Positions 25,301-28,885 of a stretch of 31,439 bases of DNA are shown one piece after another. The notes below the pieces were generated by a model that was not told the DNA's origin, did not search any database, and worked only from the letters and a program-made list of their open reading frames with translations. A program made the position numbers and the translations under genes. Source of the stretch: Ophiothrix spiculata (lineage: Eukaryota > Echinodermata > Ophiuroidea > Amphilepidida > Ophiotrichidae); assembly GCA_000969725.1 (NCBI GenBank), contig JXSR01S045191.1; one strand, given 5' to 3'. The number at the start of each line of letters is the position of its first letter. The first letter of the stretch is position 1.

Positions 25301-26118
25301 TGAAACCAGTGTGTAATGATTAAGTTGCAGAAACATTAATTTGTGGTGTACGGATCATATTTTCATCCTGCAAACATGAAATGGTAATGGTCAAACATGT
25401 ATATCAATTTTCTGTTTGACTGTTATTTCTCCCATAGGAAGCCAATGGGAAAAAATTACATTGAATATATAGTACCGAAAGTGCATTTGATTATCTTGCT
25501 TCAACACAGAGATACATAATATCAACCTAACTTTATGATATAAGTAGATTTAAATAAATTGAACACATTTTTTGAATTTTTTTTTGAAAATCTCACACTA
25601 TATACAAATACCAAGTAAATGCCCAAATAGGCTACTATATACAAAAAGTAAAATGAATTCTTGACATGTAGCTTGGTAGACATGTTTTTTAATGATTAAT
25701 GAATTATCTTGTGTATTCTGTCTATCTGGTCAATATATCATTCAATCTTCCAAAATGCATCCCCTGCACATATAGCTTCCTTATTGCAAATATAAACTTT
25801 TCTTCTTTTCAGTATTCCGAGGATTTCTAGGTAGACGACGATATCGCAGACTACAAATAGTGTACAATGCAGCAGCACTTACCATTCAAAGTAACTATCG
25901 AGGCTGGATGGCCAGGCGCAGGTACTACCAAACACTGCGTACTAGGACTCTAGCAGTTATGGCTATCCAGGCGATGGTTAGAGGCTGGTTGGCAAGGACT
26001 GAGTATGAGAGGAAGAGGCGGTCGATTACAAGGATACAGGCCTCGTTTAGGGGATGGCGTGTTAGGAATACTTTGAAGAGAACCAAGACTGCTAAGGAAC
26101 CTATCTATGACACCCTTG
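1275..26118 (+). CDS. MYO3: Class III unconventional myosin heavy chain, motor and neck (partial gene, 19 exons)
   Basis: Multi-exon gene for an actin-based motor of the MYO3/NINAC class. Exons with GT...AG borders and matching phases were placed at 1275-1374, 2046-2162, 3883-3987, 4715-4798, 5857-6059, 8055-8153, 10248-10347, 10543-10669, 11081-11291, 12548-12689, 13213-13366, 13656-13747, 14578-14707, 16520-16599, 19787-19840, 20709-20914, 22117-22228, 23317-23467 and 25813-26118. Together they give about 857 codons: P-loop GESGAGKT, switch [10 protein letters not shown], switch II DIFGFE, actin-binding [12 protein letters not shown]1 helix, converter and five IQ motifs. Class III is assigned from [32 protein letters not shown]-like and KQTVSSYFR segments, which resemble human MYO3A/B as I remember them. 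Known class III myosins carry an N-terminal Ser/Thr kinase and work in sensory microvilli or stereocilia. The kinase is not in this window and the tail is not resolved. The exon borders are read by eye; an RNA alignment could shift a few by some bases. Confidence 0.9.
1375..2045 (+). other. Intron with a GC-richer patch
   Basis: Plain AT-rich intron except for about 1735-1960, which is visibly richer in GC and CpG (GTCACGCGGACACTATGC, GACCGACGCTGTG, TTGACGGGCTTGATAGCC). The patch does not match a repeat I recognise and no coding reading is convincing. Confidence 0.5.
2046..2162 (+). CDS. MYO3: Myosin III exon 2: N-terminal motor, IYTxIGDIL segment
   Basis: Acceptor TTTTCAG ends at 2045 and donor GTAAGT starts at 2163. 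The exon encodes 39 residues, phase 0 to 0, containing [16 protein letters not shown], a hallmark of the myosin head N-terminal subdomain. The class III version reads IYTYIGDILIA.NPF. A TA-flanked MITE begins 28 bases into the following intron. Confidence 0.92.
2190..2768. mobile_element. TA-flanked MITE, Tc1/mariner type (579 bp)
   Basis: The ends are inverted repeats: left CAAGGGGGTATCAAAAAGTT and right AACTTTTTGATACCCCCTCG, continuing inward as AAAAC / GTTTA to about 28 bases. A TA dinucleotide flanks both sides (2188-2189 and 2769-2770), as for Tc1/mariner insertions. No transposase reading is visible inside, so it is a non-autonomous or decayed copy. Confidence 0.85.
2769..3470 (+). other. 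Intron, nothing recognised
   Basis: AT-rich intron between the TA-flanked MITE and the first SINE. It contains short homopolymer T-runs but no gene, structured repeat or RNA that I can support. Confidence 0.5.
3471..3710 (+). mobile_element. tRNA-derived SINE, copy 1 (about 240 bp)
   Basis: Starts GGGAGCTCGGTTAGCACAGC, a tRNA-like A-box region, followed by a diverged B box (CCCGGGTGCGAC), the core TTCTCCGGGTACTCCGGTCT and a 3' end in (TTTC)n at about 3693-3709. The same order occurs at 23487-23735. The B box is damaged relative to GGTTCGAGGCC in that copy, so this is an older insertion. It lies in the intron before exon 3, sense to the gene. Confidence 0.85.
3883..3987 (+). CDS. MYO3: Myosin III exon 3: PPHIF segment before the P-loop
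   Basis: Acceptor TTACAG ends at 3882 and donor GTAAGG starts at 3988. It encodes 35 residues in phase 0 to 0. The segment [17 protein letters not shown] matches the PPHIF(A)xADAAYQSM stretch preceding the P-loop in myosins. Confidence 0.92.
3988..4714 (+). other. Intron, nothing recognised
   Basis: AT-rich intron between exons 3 and 4. Open readings here are short and carry no recognisable motif. Confidence 0.5.
4715..4798 (+). CDS. MYO3: Myosin III exon 4: ATP-binding P-loop
   Basis: Acceptor ATTCACAG ends at 4714 and donor GTAGAT starts at 4799. It encodes 28 residues, phase 0 to 0, with the Walker A P-loop GESGAGKT that grips the ATP phosphates. The residue after GESGAGKT is Q (GKTQSAN), where most myosins have E. 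The donor is weaker than its neighbours (GTAGAT rather than GTAAGT). Confidence 0.93.
4799..5386 (+). other. Intron, nothing recognised
   Basis: First part of the intron between exons 4 and 5. No repeat, RNA or coding signal recognised before the telomere-like element. Confidence 0.5.
5387..5542. mobile_element. Foldback element with telomere-like CCCTAA core, copy A (156 bp)
   Basis: Left end AAGTATACTTTAGGTCCCAT and right end ATGGGACCTAAAGTGTACTT form a 21-base inverted repeat with one mismatch. Between them lies a degenerate array of CCCTAA / ACCCTAAACC and CTATGACCCGACC units. Two related copies lie at 21216-21355 and 29960-30086. No transposase can fit, so it must be non-autonomous if mobile. 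Confidence 0.8.
5711..5851 (+). mobile_element. SINE, 5'-truncated copy 2, abutting exon 5 acceptor
   Basis: Begins inside the SINE core (GTTTTCTCCAGATACCCTTT, compare TTTTCTCCGGGTACTCCGG) and continues with CCAACGGAAATAAG, GCTTCCTTA and ACGGCCTAAA, shared with SINE copy 1 (3471-3710). It ends in a pyrimidine-rich tail, CTTTCTTTTTT, directly before AACAG at the exon 5 acceptor. The tRNA-like head is missing. Confidence 0.7.
5857..6059 (+). CDS. MYO3: Myosin III exon 5: [10 protein letters not shown] and switch I
   Basis: The acceptor TTAACAG ends at 5856 and the donor GTAAGG starts at 6060. The exon holds 67 codons plus two bases. It contains [12 protein letters not shown], the nucleotide-sensing switch I loop NDNSSRFGK in canonical form, and [18 protein letters not shown] four bases further on would shift the frame, so the first AG was chosen. 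The polypyrimidine tract is supplied by the tail of a SINE fragment. Confidence 0.93.
6571..7043. mobile_element. TTAA-flanked MITE (473 bp)
   Basis: The inverted ends read TTAAGGTGTTTGGTCCA on the left and TGGACCAAACACCTTAA on the right, perfect over 17 bases including TTAA. TTAA at both borders suggests a piggyBac-type target duplication, though TIRs of that superfamily usually start CCC. Inside, AAATTGGGGGTCACCG occurs twice (near 6668 and 6880). No transposase reading is visible. Confidence 0.75.
7225..7805. mobile_element. MITE with TTTCGCGA-rich inverted ends, TA-flanked (581 bp)
   Basis: Left end CTGTAAAGCATGTTAATTTC and right end (complement) CTGTAAAACACTTAAATTTC continue inward through several TTTCGCGA motifs for about 50 bases. 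TA flanks both sides (7223-7224, 7806-7807). Non-autonomous elements with this CTGTAAA...AATTTCGCG end are common in marine invertebrate genomes in my recollection. No transposase coding sequence is visible. Confidence 0.85.
8055..8153 (+). CDS. MYO3: Myosin III exon 6: upper 50K, ERNFHIFY segment
   Basis: Acceptor TTTTTTTTCAG ends at 8054 and donor GTATGG starts at 8154. The first base completes an Arg codon, giving [15 protein letters not shown], equivalent to the GE(R/K)NFHIFY motif of all myosins. It ends in phase 2 after KRRY. Confidence 0.92.
8274..8365. repeat. 92-bp hairpin with a nested third arm
   Basis: Arms 8274-8308 and 8331-8365 are inverted repeats matching at 33 of 35 positions (core TCTTGAAATGGTTCT / AGAACCATTTCAAGA). 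The loop carries a third related arm, CCTGAACAACCATTTCAA at about 8313-8330, able to pair with TTGAAATGGTTCTTCAGG of the left arm, so two exclusive folds are possible. It lies in the intron 120 bases after exon 6. No target duplication was found. Confidence 0.8.
8366..8844 (+). other. Intron, nothing recognised
   Basis: AT-rich intronic sequence between the hairpin and the LINE. No coding, RNA or repeat signal that I can support. Confidence 0.5.
8845..10185 (+). mobile_element. RTE-like (BovB-type) LINE, 5'-truncated and decayed
   Basis: Reverse-transcriptase segments run in order: [38 protein letters not shown], the catalytic box FADDIVIL near 9395, and a C-terminal part with [33 protein letters not shown] and [12 protein letters not shown]. 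The order and the (A)ETWT..K / GRP.K endings recall BovB/RTE elements. The reading is spread over all three frames with stops, including a TGA after FRTKT near 9262, so it is dead. The endonuclease part is missing, consistent with 5' truncation. It is sense to the host gene, between exons 6 and 7. Confidence 0.85.
10248..10347 (+). CDS. MYO3: Myosin III exon 7: upper 50K domain
   Basis: Acceptor TGTACAG ends at 10247 and donor GTGAGT starts at 10348. It encodes [18 protein letters not shown] then [16 protein letters not shown], which aligns with the class III segment (F..I..C..IIGFT..E). It ends in phase 0. Confidence 0.9.
10543..10669 (+). CDS. MYO3: Myosin III exon 8: [12 protein letters not shown] helix
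   Basis: Acceptor ACTACAG ends at 10542 and donor GTAAGA starts at 10670. [20 protein letters not shown] matches the myosin motif (V.RILAGILNIGNIEF in MYO3). The following [13 protein letters not shown] is variable loop sequence. It ends in phase 1. Confidence 0.92.
10670..11080 (+). other. Intron, nothing recognised
   Basis: Short intron between exons 8 and 9. It has a C-run at about 11029-11037 and no repeat family or RNA I can name. Confidence 0.5.
11081..11291 (+). CDS. MYO3: Myosin III exon 9: cardiomyopathy-loop region and [10 protein letters not shown]
   Basis: Acceptor TTTTCCTAG ends at 11080 and donor GTGAGT starts at 11292. It encodes about 70 residues with [19 protein letters not shown] and [20 protein letters not shown], among the most class-III-like parts of the protein. 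It ends in phase 2. Confidence 0.95.
11578..11848. mobile_element. MITE with GGCATGGTTCC ends (about 271 bp)
   Basis: Left AGGCATGGTTCCCAATTCAT and right (complement) AGGCATGGTTCCAAATTCAT match at 19 of 20 positions. The flanks read TTA on the left and TTAA on the right, suggesting a TTA or TTAA target. The interior has ATGACTCAA and GTCATGACGC inverted blocks. No transposase coding sequence is visible. Confidence 0.75.
11877..12309. mobile_element. Foldback-like element rich in TTGCGATGA units (about 433 bp)
   Basis: Ends GGGGTTTATTTCACT and AGTGAAATATGCCCC are inverted repeats. The interior carries many diverged copies of (T)TTGCGATG(A) and its complement CATCGCAAA, for example near 12018, 12071, 12094, 12137, 12174 and 12277. 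This looks like a non-autonomous foldback transposon. No clear target duplication was found. Confidence 0.65.
12548..12689 (+). CDS. MYO3: Myosin III exon 10: switch II and relay helix
   Basis: Acceptor TTTACACAG ends at 12547 and donor GTAGGA starts at 12690. The exon encodes switch II ([11 protein letters not shown]), which closes on ATP gamma-phosphate, then the relay helix [20 protein letters not shown] and FALEQ. It ends in phase 0. A decayed copy of its last ~56 bases lies about 50 bases downstream in the intron. Confidence 0.95.
12739..12794 (+). pseudogene. Relic partial duplicate of exon 10 (switch II/relay exon)
   Basis: The stretch CCAATGAACAAATCCAGTGC through ACCAG copies the last ~56 bases of exon 10 (12634-12689) with scattered substitutions, still reading [17 protein letters not shown]. 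It has lost the donor: the copy is followed by GCCCGG rather than GTAGGA, and no acceptor AG precedes it. It sits about 50 bases inside the following intron. Confidence 0.85.
12795..13212 (+). other. Intron, nothing recognised
   Basis: Remainder of the intron between exons 10 and 11. AT-rich, with no repeat or gene signal recognised. Confidence 0.5.
13213..13366 (+). CDS. MYO3: Myosin III exon 11: lower 50K, LDEES segment
   Basis: Acceptor TTTTTATACAG ends at 13212 and donor GTAAGT starts at 13367. It encodes [20 protein letters not shown], then [20 protein letters not shown] and FPQGSD, all standard lower-50K landmarks (LDEE..FP.(G/A)(S/T)D). It ends in phase 1. Confidence 0.94.
13656..13747 (+). 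CDS. MYO3: Myosin III exon 12: FGVQHYAGQ segment
   Basis: Acceptor TTTCAACAG ends at 13655 and donor GTAAGG starts at 13748. It encodes [17 protein letters not shown] and then FGVQHYAGQ, equivalent to F.(I/V).HYAG(K/Q)V of myosin heads. It ends in phase 0. A MITE inverted repeat starts only about six bases inside the intron. Confidence 0.93.
13754..13998. mobile_element. MITE abutting the exon 12 donor (about 245 bp)
   Basis: Left GATCATTCACAAACACTTGT followed by GAGGGGCC, and right (complement) AGTTCATTAACACTTGTAGG followed by GGGGCC, form imperfect inverted ends. Inside are GGGGCCCCT and AAATTTTC blocks in inverted order. The left end starts about six bases past the GT of the exon 12 donor at 13748. 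Confidence 0.7.
13999..14577 (+). other. Intron, nothing recognised
   Basis: AT-rich intronic sequence between the MITE and exon 13. No gene, RNA or repeat that I can support. Confidence 0.5.
14578..14707 (+). CDS. MYO3: Myosin III exon 13: AKNRDAL segment
   Basis: Acceptor ATATTGTAG ends at 14577 and donor GTAAGA starts at 14708. [20 protein letters not shown] corresponds to VxY...GFLEKNRD.L..D in other heads. It ends with FEMGLMKTG, entering loop 2, in phase 1. Confidence 0.93.
14708..16519 (+). other. Long intron, mostly featureless, with a GC-richer patch
   Basis: About 1.8 kb between exons 13 and 14. A GC/CpG-richer patch lies at about 15215-15360 (CTCTCCATCCGCGTCGAC, GACTAGGCCTAGGCACGTAG). 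An open reading of 171 codons starting at 15001 crosses it but shows no domain and no relation to myosin. The rest is AT-rich with no recognised repeat. Confidence 0.5.
16146..16178. promoter_or_regulatory. Perfect DR1-type nuclear receptor motif within an inverted repeat
   Basis: AGGTCAAAGGTCA at 16166-16178 is a perfect direct repeat of AGGTCA with one-base spacing, the consensus for HNF4/RXR-type nuclear receptors. TGACCTTTGAC at 16146-16156 is its inverted partner across an 11-base loop. Function in this intron is an inference; the same sequence could be the tip of an old repeat. Confidence 0.35.
16520..16599 (+). CDS. MYO3: Myosin III exon 14: loop 2 insert (Ser/Thr/Arg/Lys-rich)
   Basis: An acceptor TTGCATAAG ends at 16519 and a donor GTGAGT starts at 16600. 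The exon fits the phase on both sides (1 to 0) and encodes 27 residues such as [12 protein letters not shown] and [11 protein letters not shown]. The sequence is low in conservation, as expected for actin-contacting loop 2, so support comes from phase and splice sites rather than homology. The polypyrimidine tract is modest. Confidence 0.65.
16600..19786 (+). other. Longest intron (3.2 kb), no mobile element recognised
   Basis: Between loop-2 exons 14 and 15. AT-rich with short open readings that show no domain. A perfect 18-base palindrome GCGAGATTGCAATCTCGC lies at about 18172-18189, and a GGTTTGGTRA-rich low-complexity patch at about 18405-18490. Unlike most other introns here, it shows no element with inverted ends, SINE or LINE that I recognise. 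Confidence 0.55.
19787..19840 (+). CDS. MYO3: Myosin III exon 15: end of loop 2, KQTVSSYFR
   Basis: Acceptor TTTTTACAG ends at 19786 and donor GTAAGT starts at 19841. It encodes 18 residues in phase 0 to 0, [18 protein letters not shown]. The QTV(S/A)SYFR end is the standard class III sequence preceding the strut and actin-binding helix. At 54 bases it is the smallest exon, between introns of about 3.2 kb and 0.9 kb. Confidence 0.9.
20238..20420. repeat. Possible dispersed repeat fragment (GC-richer)
   Basis: The stretch with CCCAGGGGAGGGAGTCACTT, GTGGGTATGTGCCGC and AAGACCCCCTTTTCAAGCCG differs in composition from its surroundings and resembles G-rich dispersed repeats seen in marine invertebrate genomes. 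No ends and no second copy were found in the window, so the call rests on composition. Confidence 0.3.
20709..20914 (+). CDS. MYO3: Myosin III exon 16: actin-binding helix and SH1/SH2 region
   Basis: Acceptor GCATTTCAG ends at 20708 and donor GTAAGA starts at 20915. It encodes about 68 residues: [31 protein letters not shown] and [20 protein letters not shown]. The [11 protein letters not shown] and [13 protein letters not shown] motifs are diagnostic of myosin heads. The usual reactive cysteine of the SH helices (LRC.GV) is Y here. It ends in phase 2. Confidence 0.96.
20962..21223. mobile_element. MITE with ATGAGTTGACAT ends (about 262 bp)
   Basis: Left AAAGTATATATGAGTTGACA and right (complement) AAAGTATAGATGAGTTGACA match with one mismatch. 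It contains a tandem duplication of a 25-base unit starting AGGAACAATGGATATATGAC at 21131-21155 and 21156-21180. Its right end overlaps TATACTTT of the telomere-like element copy B. Confidence 0.7.
21216..21355. mobile_element. Telomere-like CCCTAA element, copy B (right end lost)
   Basis: Begins TATACTTTAGGTCCCATCAA as in copies A (5387-5542) and C (29960-30086), then CTATGATCTGACTC and degenerate ACCCTAAAC units. The expected right inverted end GGGACCTAAAGT is missing; the array runs out at about ACTCTATAAATC. Confidence 0.7.
21623..22043. mobile_element. hAT-type MITE with 8-bp target duplication (421 bp)
   Basis: Left end CAGTGGCGTAG and right end CTATGCCACTG are inverted with one mismatch. 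Eight-base flanks CTTGATAG (21615-21622) and CCTGATAG (22044-22051) match at seven of eight positions, the target duplication length of hAT transposons. No transposase reading is visible inside. Confidence 0.88.
22117..22228 (+). CDS. MYO3: Myosin III exon 17: converter domain
   Basis: Acceptor GTTGTCTAG ends at 22116 and donor GTTAGT starts at 22229. Its first base completes the Arg of FIDR|YKMCG. It encodes the converter up to [10 protein letters not shown], ahead of the VFL(K/R) lever-arm start. It ends in phase 0. The donor GTTAGT is a slightly weak variant. Confidence 0.92.
22229..22913 (+). other. Intron, nothing recognised
   Basis: AT-rich intron between exon 17 and the tandem array upstream of exon 18. 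The phrase (A)TAGTAGATACTGCCTT occurs twice (near 22366 and 22436), a minor local duplication. No gene or RNA signal. Confidence 0.5.
22914..23356 (+). repeat. Tandem triplication of the exon 18 acceptor and exon start (units of ~145-152 bp)
   Basis: Three head-to-tail units at about 22914-23065, 23066-23210 and 23211-23356 each run GACTGG.ATAGTT, CTTCTCACTC, ACCAATTTTCAG, then a 3' splice site followed by GTATTTCT(G/A)AAGTACTAT. Only the third holds the working exon 18 start. The first two keep an acceptor-like CAG (23021-23023, 23168-23170) and the first ~40 exon bases, but reading on in phase they hit stops within about 14 codons. Confidence 0.9.
23317..23467 (+). CDS. MYO3: Myosin III exon 18: lever arm start and IQ1
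   Basis: Acceptor GCATCTTCAG ends at 23316 and donor GTAAGT starts at 23468. It encodes [20 protein letters not shown], then the first IQ-like motif [17 protein letters not shown] and the start of a second (AILIQK). IQ motifs bind calmodulin-type light chains. The acceptor and first ~40 bases of this exon are also present as two decayed copies just upstream. It ends in phase 1. Confidence 0.95.
23487..23735 (+). mobile_element. tRNA-derived SINE, copy 3 (about 250 bp)
   Basis: GCGGGTTGGCGCAGCGGTAG is an A-box-type head, GGTTCGAGGCC a near-perfect B box (promoter elements for RNA polymerase III), and TTTTCTCCGGGTACTCCGG the conserved core. This is the least diverged of the three copies in the window. 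It begins about 19 bases past the exon 18 donor, sense to the gene. The 3' end is approximate. Confidence 0.88.
23736..25812 (+). other. Intron, mostly featureless AT-rich DNA
   Basis: About 2.1 kb upstream of exon 19. Seen: a GC-richer patch at about 24378-24425 with the inverted motif CCTAGGGCGAAGGGTACCCTAGG-like (arms CCTAGGG and CCCTAGG), and a run of about 19 T at 25275-25293. No LINE, MITE or RNA gene recognised. Confidence 0.5.
25813..26118 (+). CDS. MYO3: Myosin III exon 19: IQ2 to IQ5 neck
   Basis: Acceptor CTTTTCAG ends at 25812 and donor GTAAGT starts at 26119. Its 306 bases complete IQ2 ([18 protein letters not shown]) and encode three more: [35 protein letters not shown] and [18 protein letters not shown]. 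With IQ1 from exon 18, the neck has five tandem IQ-type motifs at 22-26 residue spacing. The exon ends KEPIYDTL in phase 1, so at least one downstream exon must follow. Confidence 0.95.
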
Positions 26119-26461
26119 GTAAGTGTTCAATCGTTGCTGTGTTTTGTTTAAAAAATTATGATCATTTGCAGCATATGACTTAAAGGCATGTTTGTTGTTG
26201 AGACAACCTAAAAATGCCCTGGACAAGCTTATTGAATGTTCAAATTGTCAGATGGACAACCTCAAAACTATCAGCAATTATAGCCCAGACCTAGTATCAA
26301 GCCACTTAATATTATTTTCTAAATTACACTGACTTTTCAGCTTTTCCATTTACCATGTTACACAACCCATATCCGTTATTTTTGTCTGATTGAATGGAGG
26401 TCTAAGTTTATACACATAGAAGTAGCATTGTATTTTTGTATGAATTGTTTATACTTCTGTA

Positions 26462-27594
26462 TAAAAATGATGCTAAAAAGCTCTGGCAAAATCTAAAAGG
26501 AAAATAAAAATGATGCTAAAAAAGCTCTGGCAAAATCTAAAAGAGCTTGGGTACCAAAATAAAACCAAAGATTCTAGCAATATTGTTTCTGGATATTAAT
26601 GGTAGGAAATGTTTTGGAATAAGGAAGTTGCAAATCAATTCAATAATTTTTTTACTGGAGTTGCTGCTAAACTATACCATATAATACAGTGTGAAGGGTA
26701 AACAATCAAAGCTACAAATTCTGTAAAATATCTTGGTCTCACCATCGATCAGTATTTGAATGGTGGAGAAATGGCTCGTGGTATTATCAAAAAGGTAAAT
26801 TCTAGGCTGAAATTTTTGTACAGACAGGCTAGGTTTCTGGATCTAAATACCAAGACAACTTTATGTTTGGCTCTTATTTTTTGCTTATTTGACTATTCAA
26901 TTTCTTCTTGGTATGGTGGAATTCAGAAAAAACATGATTAAAAGCCTTCAGATTGCCCAAAACAAATTGAACAGGTTTATTTTGAATGAGGATGCTAGAT
27001 ACCATATTGATACTGATGATTTTAAATCACTGAATTTACTCAACATTTGCAATAGAGCCAAACAACTCAGATTTAATCATGTTTTTGATATTTTTAATGA
27101 AGTTGGACCAGACTGTCTAAGGACAAATTTTACCAAAATTTCTCACTTGCATCAATATAGCACCAGAAATAGTGTTTAAAATTTCCATGTTCCAAAATCT
27201 ACCACAATTAATTCTGGTTTGTTTTATTATACTGCAATACATGATTGGGCCAGCTTACCTAGTGCAATAAAATCCATCTCCAGCAAACAAAGTTTTAATA
27301 AAAGTATCAAATCACATCTTTTAGATCAAATTCAATGTTAATATGTATTTCTATGAGCATTTTAAATTATATTTATTGTGTTTATTTGTATATCATTTGA
27401 CTGTTGTGTTTTATGTCATTGCATAATATTGTTTAAAGGACCCCTTTGGAAATAAGCCTTTGGGCTTAGAAGGCAATCCTGATATCTCCTCATCTTGTAT
27501 ATATTTTATGTTAATTATGGTACTTTTACTTTTAGATTTTTATATTTGTTGCTTGTAAATTGAGATACTAAATAAAATAAAATAAAATAAAATC
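26462..27594 (+). mobile_element. CR1/L2-like LINE, 5'-truncated and internally deleted
   Basis: Begins with NDAKKLWQNLK-type sequence and SNIVLDINGRKCF..KEVANQFNNFF, typical of the region before the RT palm. It then jumps to a C-terminal part with YLGLTIDQYL, MARGIIKKVNSRLKFLYRQA, LNICNRAKQLRF and HDWASLPSAIKS. The palm with the YADD box is absent. A short structured 3' UTR (AATAAGCCTTTGGGCTTAGAAGG) ends in (TAAAA)n at about 27570-27593. A 41-44 base tandem duplication lies at 26462-26544. Sense to the gene, in the intron after exon 19. Confidence 0.85.
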
Positions 27595-27833
27595 TAGATA
27601 TTTGTACATAACCTAAGTGGGAACCTTATCGTTTGAGGAAATTTTTGAGCGAAAGTCATGCTGTCTTGTGCCATGTTCTTTTTGTGTAATGCAAGTAACC
27701 AGAGTTGTTTTGTACCACACTTCAAACAAAGCTAATTCAATATTACAAATACCATGGCTTCAAATCCTTGAATTGCACAAGATGTATGAACAGCACAGCA
27801 CTGATTACTGAAAGTGACTATAAAGATGCCATA

Positions 27834-28062
27834 AGGTGACAAAAAAACACCTATTTACAGGCCCGACCGACCCTAAATTTGTGATTTTGAAGAACTGATT
27901 TTTTTATTTAAAAGAATTAAAATCATGTGAAATTGGCCTTATTTTTTTTTTTTTGAATATTCTGGGTAAAAAAAACCAGAAAAAAAAAACCGACTGACCG
28001 ACCGACTGACCCTACTTGGAAGGTCTGCCGCCCGTAAAACAGGGTGGTTTTTTTCGTCGCCT
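27834..28062. mobile_element. MITE with AGGYGAC ends and GACCGACC repeats (229 bp)
   Basis: Left AGGTGACAAAAAAACACC and right (complement) AGGCGACGAAAAAAACCACC are inverted ends that continue into CAGGC / ACGGGC. The interior has ACCGACTGACCGACCGACTG units. Flanks are TA / AA-like, so the target duplication is unclear. Too short to code for a transposase. Confidence 0.75.
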
Positions 28063-28246
28063 AAGCATATTGAAATTACAATATTAGCCAAAAATACTTG
28101 TGACACTTTAATGACAATAATGAAATGATGAGTGGAATAAGAATTTGGTTCAAAGTTATGAGTACTCAGTTTCTCTCCCTCCTTGTCCCATGACCTCCTT
28201 ACCTCACTATCAAATGTTGCAAAGAATACTTGTGCACACTACGTTC

Positions 28247-28885
28247 TTAAGGGCTCTGTTAAACCTTTTTTCATAAATGTATTCTGCTCTGTAACTTAGC
28301 AACGGATAATTAAATTCAAATAAAAGTATACATTTCTAGAAGCAGATTTGCATACTGAACATGATGGTCAGGTCATTTTTGGACCAAAATATGTAATTTT
28401 GGACCTAGGGTCCATAGGGCCAAACATTTTACGGGAAAGCTAACTAAATTTTGCTTCGGTAAAAATTTTTACCAATTCATTTTTTAGAATCTAGAAAGCA
28501 CTCCTGACACCATTTTTGGCAAAATATGCCACATTTTGACCTATTTTTGGCAATATTTCAAAAAATAAGATAAAAATCAAAAATTTGAGAAATGTGTTCC
28601 TAGATATTGCTTTCTAGATTCTAAAAAGTAAAATGGTGCAAAATTTTACCAAAACAAAATTGAGATAGCTTTCCCGTAAAATTTTGGGCCAAAAACATGA
28701 TTTTGGGACCTTTTTTGGACTTTAGGACCAACATTTCACATTTTGGTCCAAAAATAAGCTGACCATCATGTTCAATATGCAAATCCACTTCTAGAAATGT
28801 ATACTTTGATTTTGATTTAATTATCCGTCGCTGAATTACAGTGCATTAACCATTTCTGAAAATGAAGGGTTGACAGGGCCCTTAA
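28247..28885. mobile_element. Foldback element: near-complete 639-bp palindrome flanked by TTAA
   Basis: The left half from TTAAGGGCTCTGT is mirrored by the right half ending ACAGGGCCCTTAA. Matching blocks include GGATAATTAAA / TTTAATTATCC, GTATACATTTCTAGAAG / CTTCTAGAAATGTATAC, GAACATGATGGTCAG / CTGACCATCATGTTC and GAATCTAGAAAGCA / TGCTTTCTAGATTC. Arms are about 310 bases around a centre near 28566. TTAA at 28247-28250 and 28882-28885 suggests a piggyBac-like target. Confidence 0.88.
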
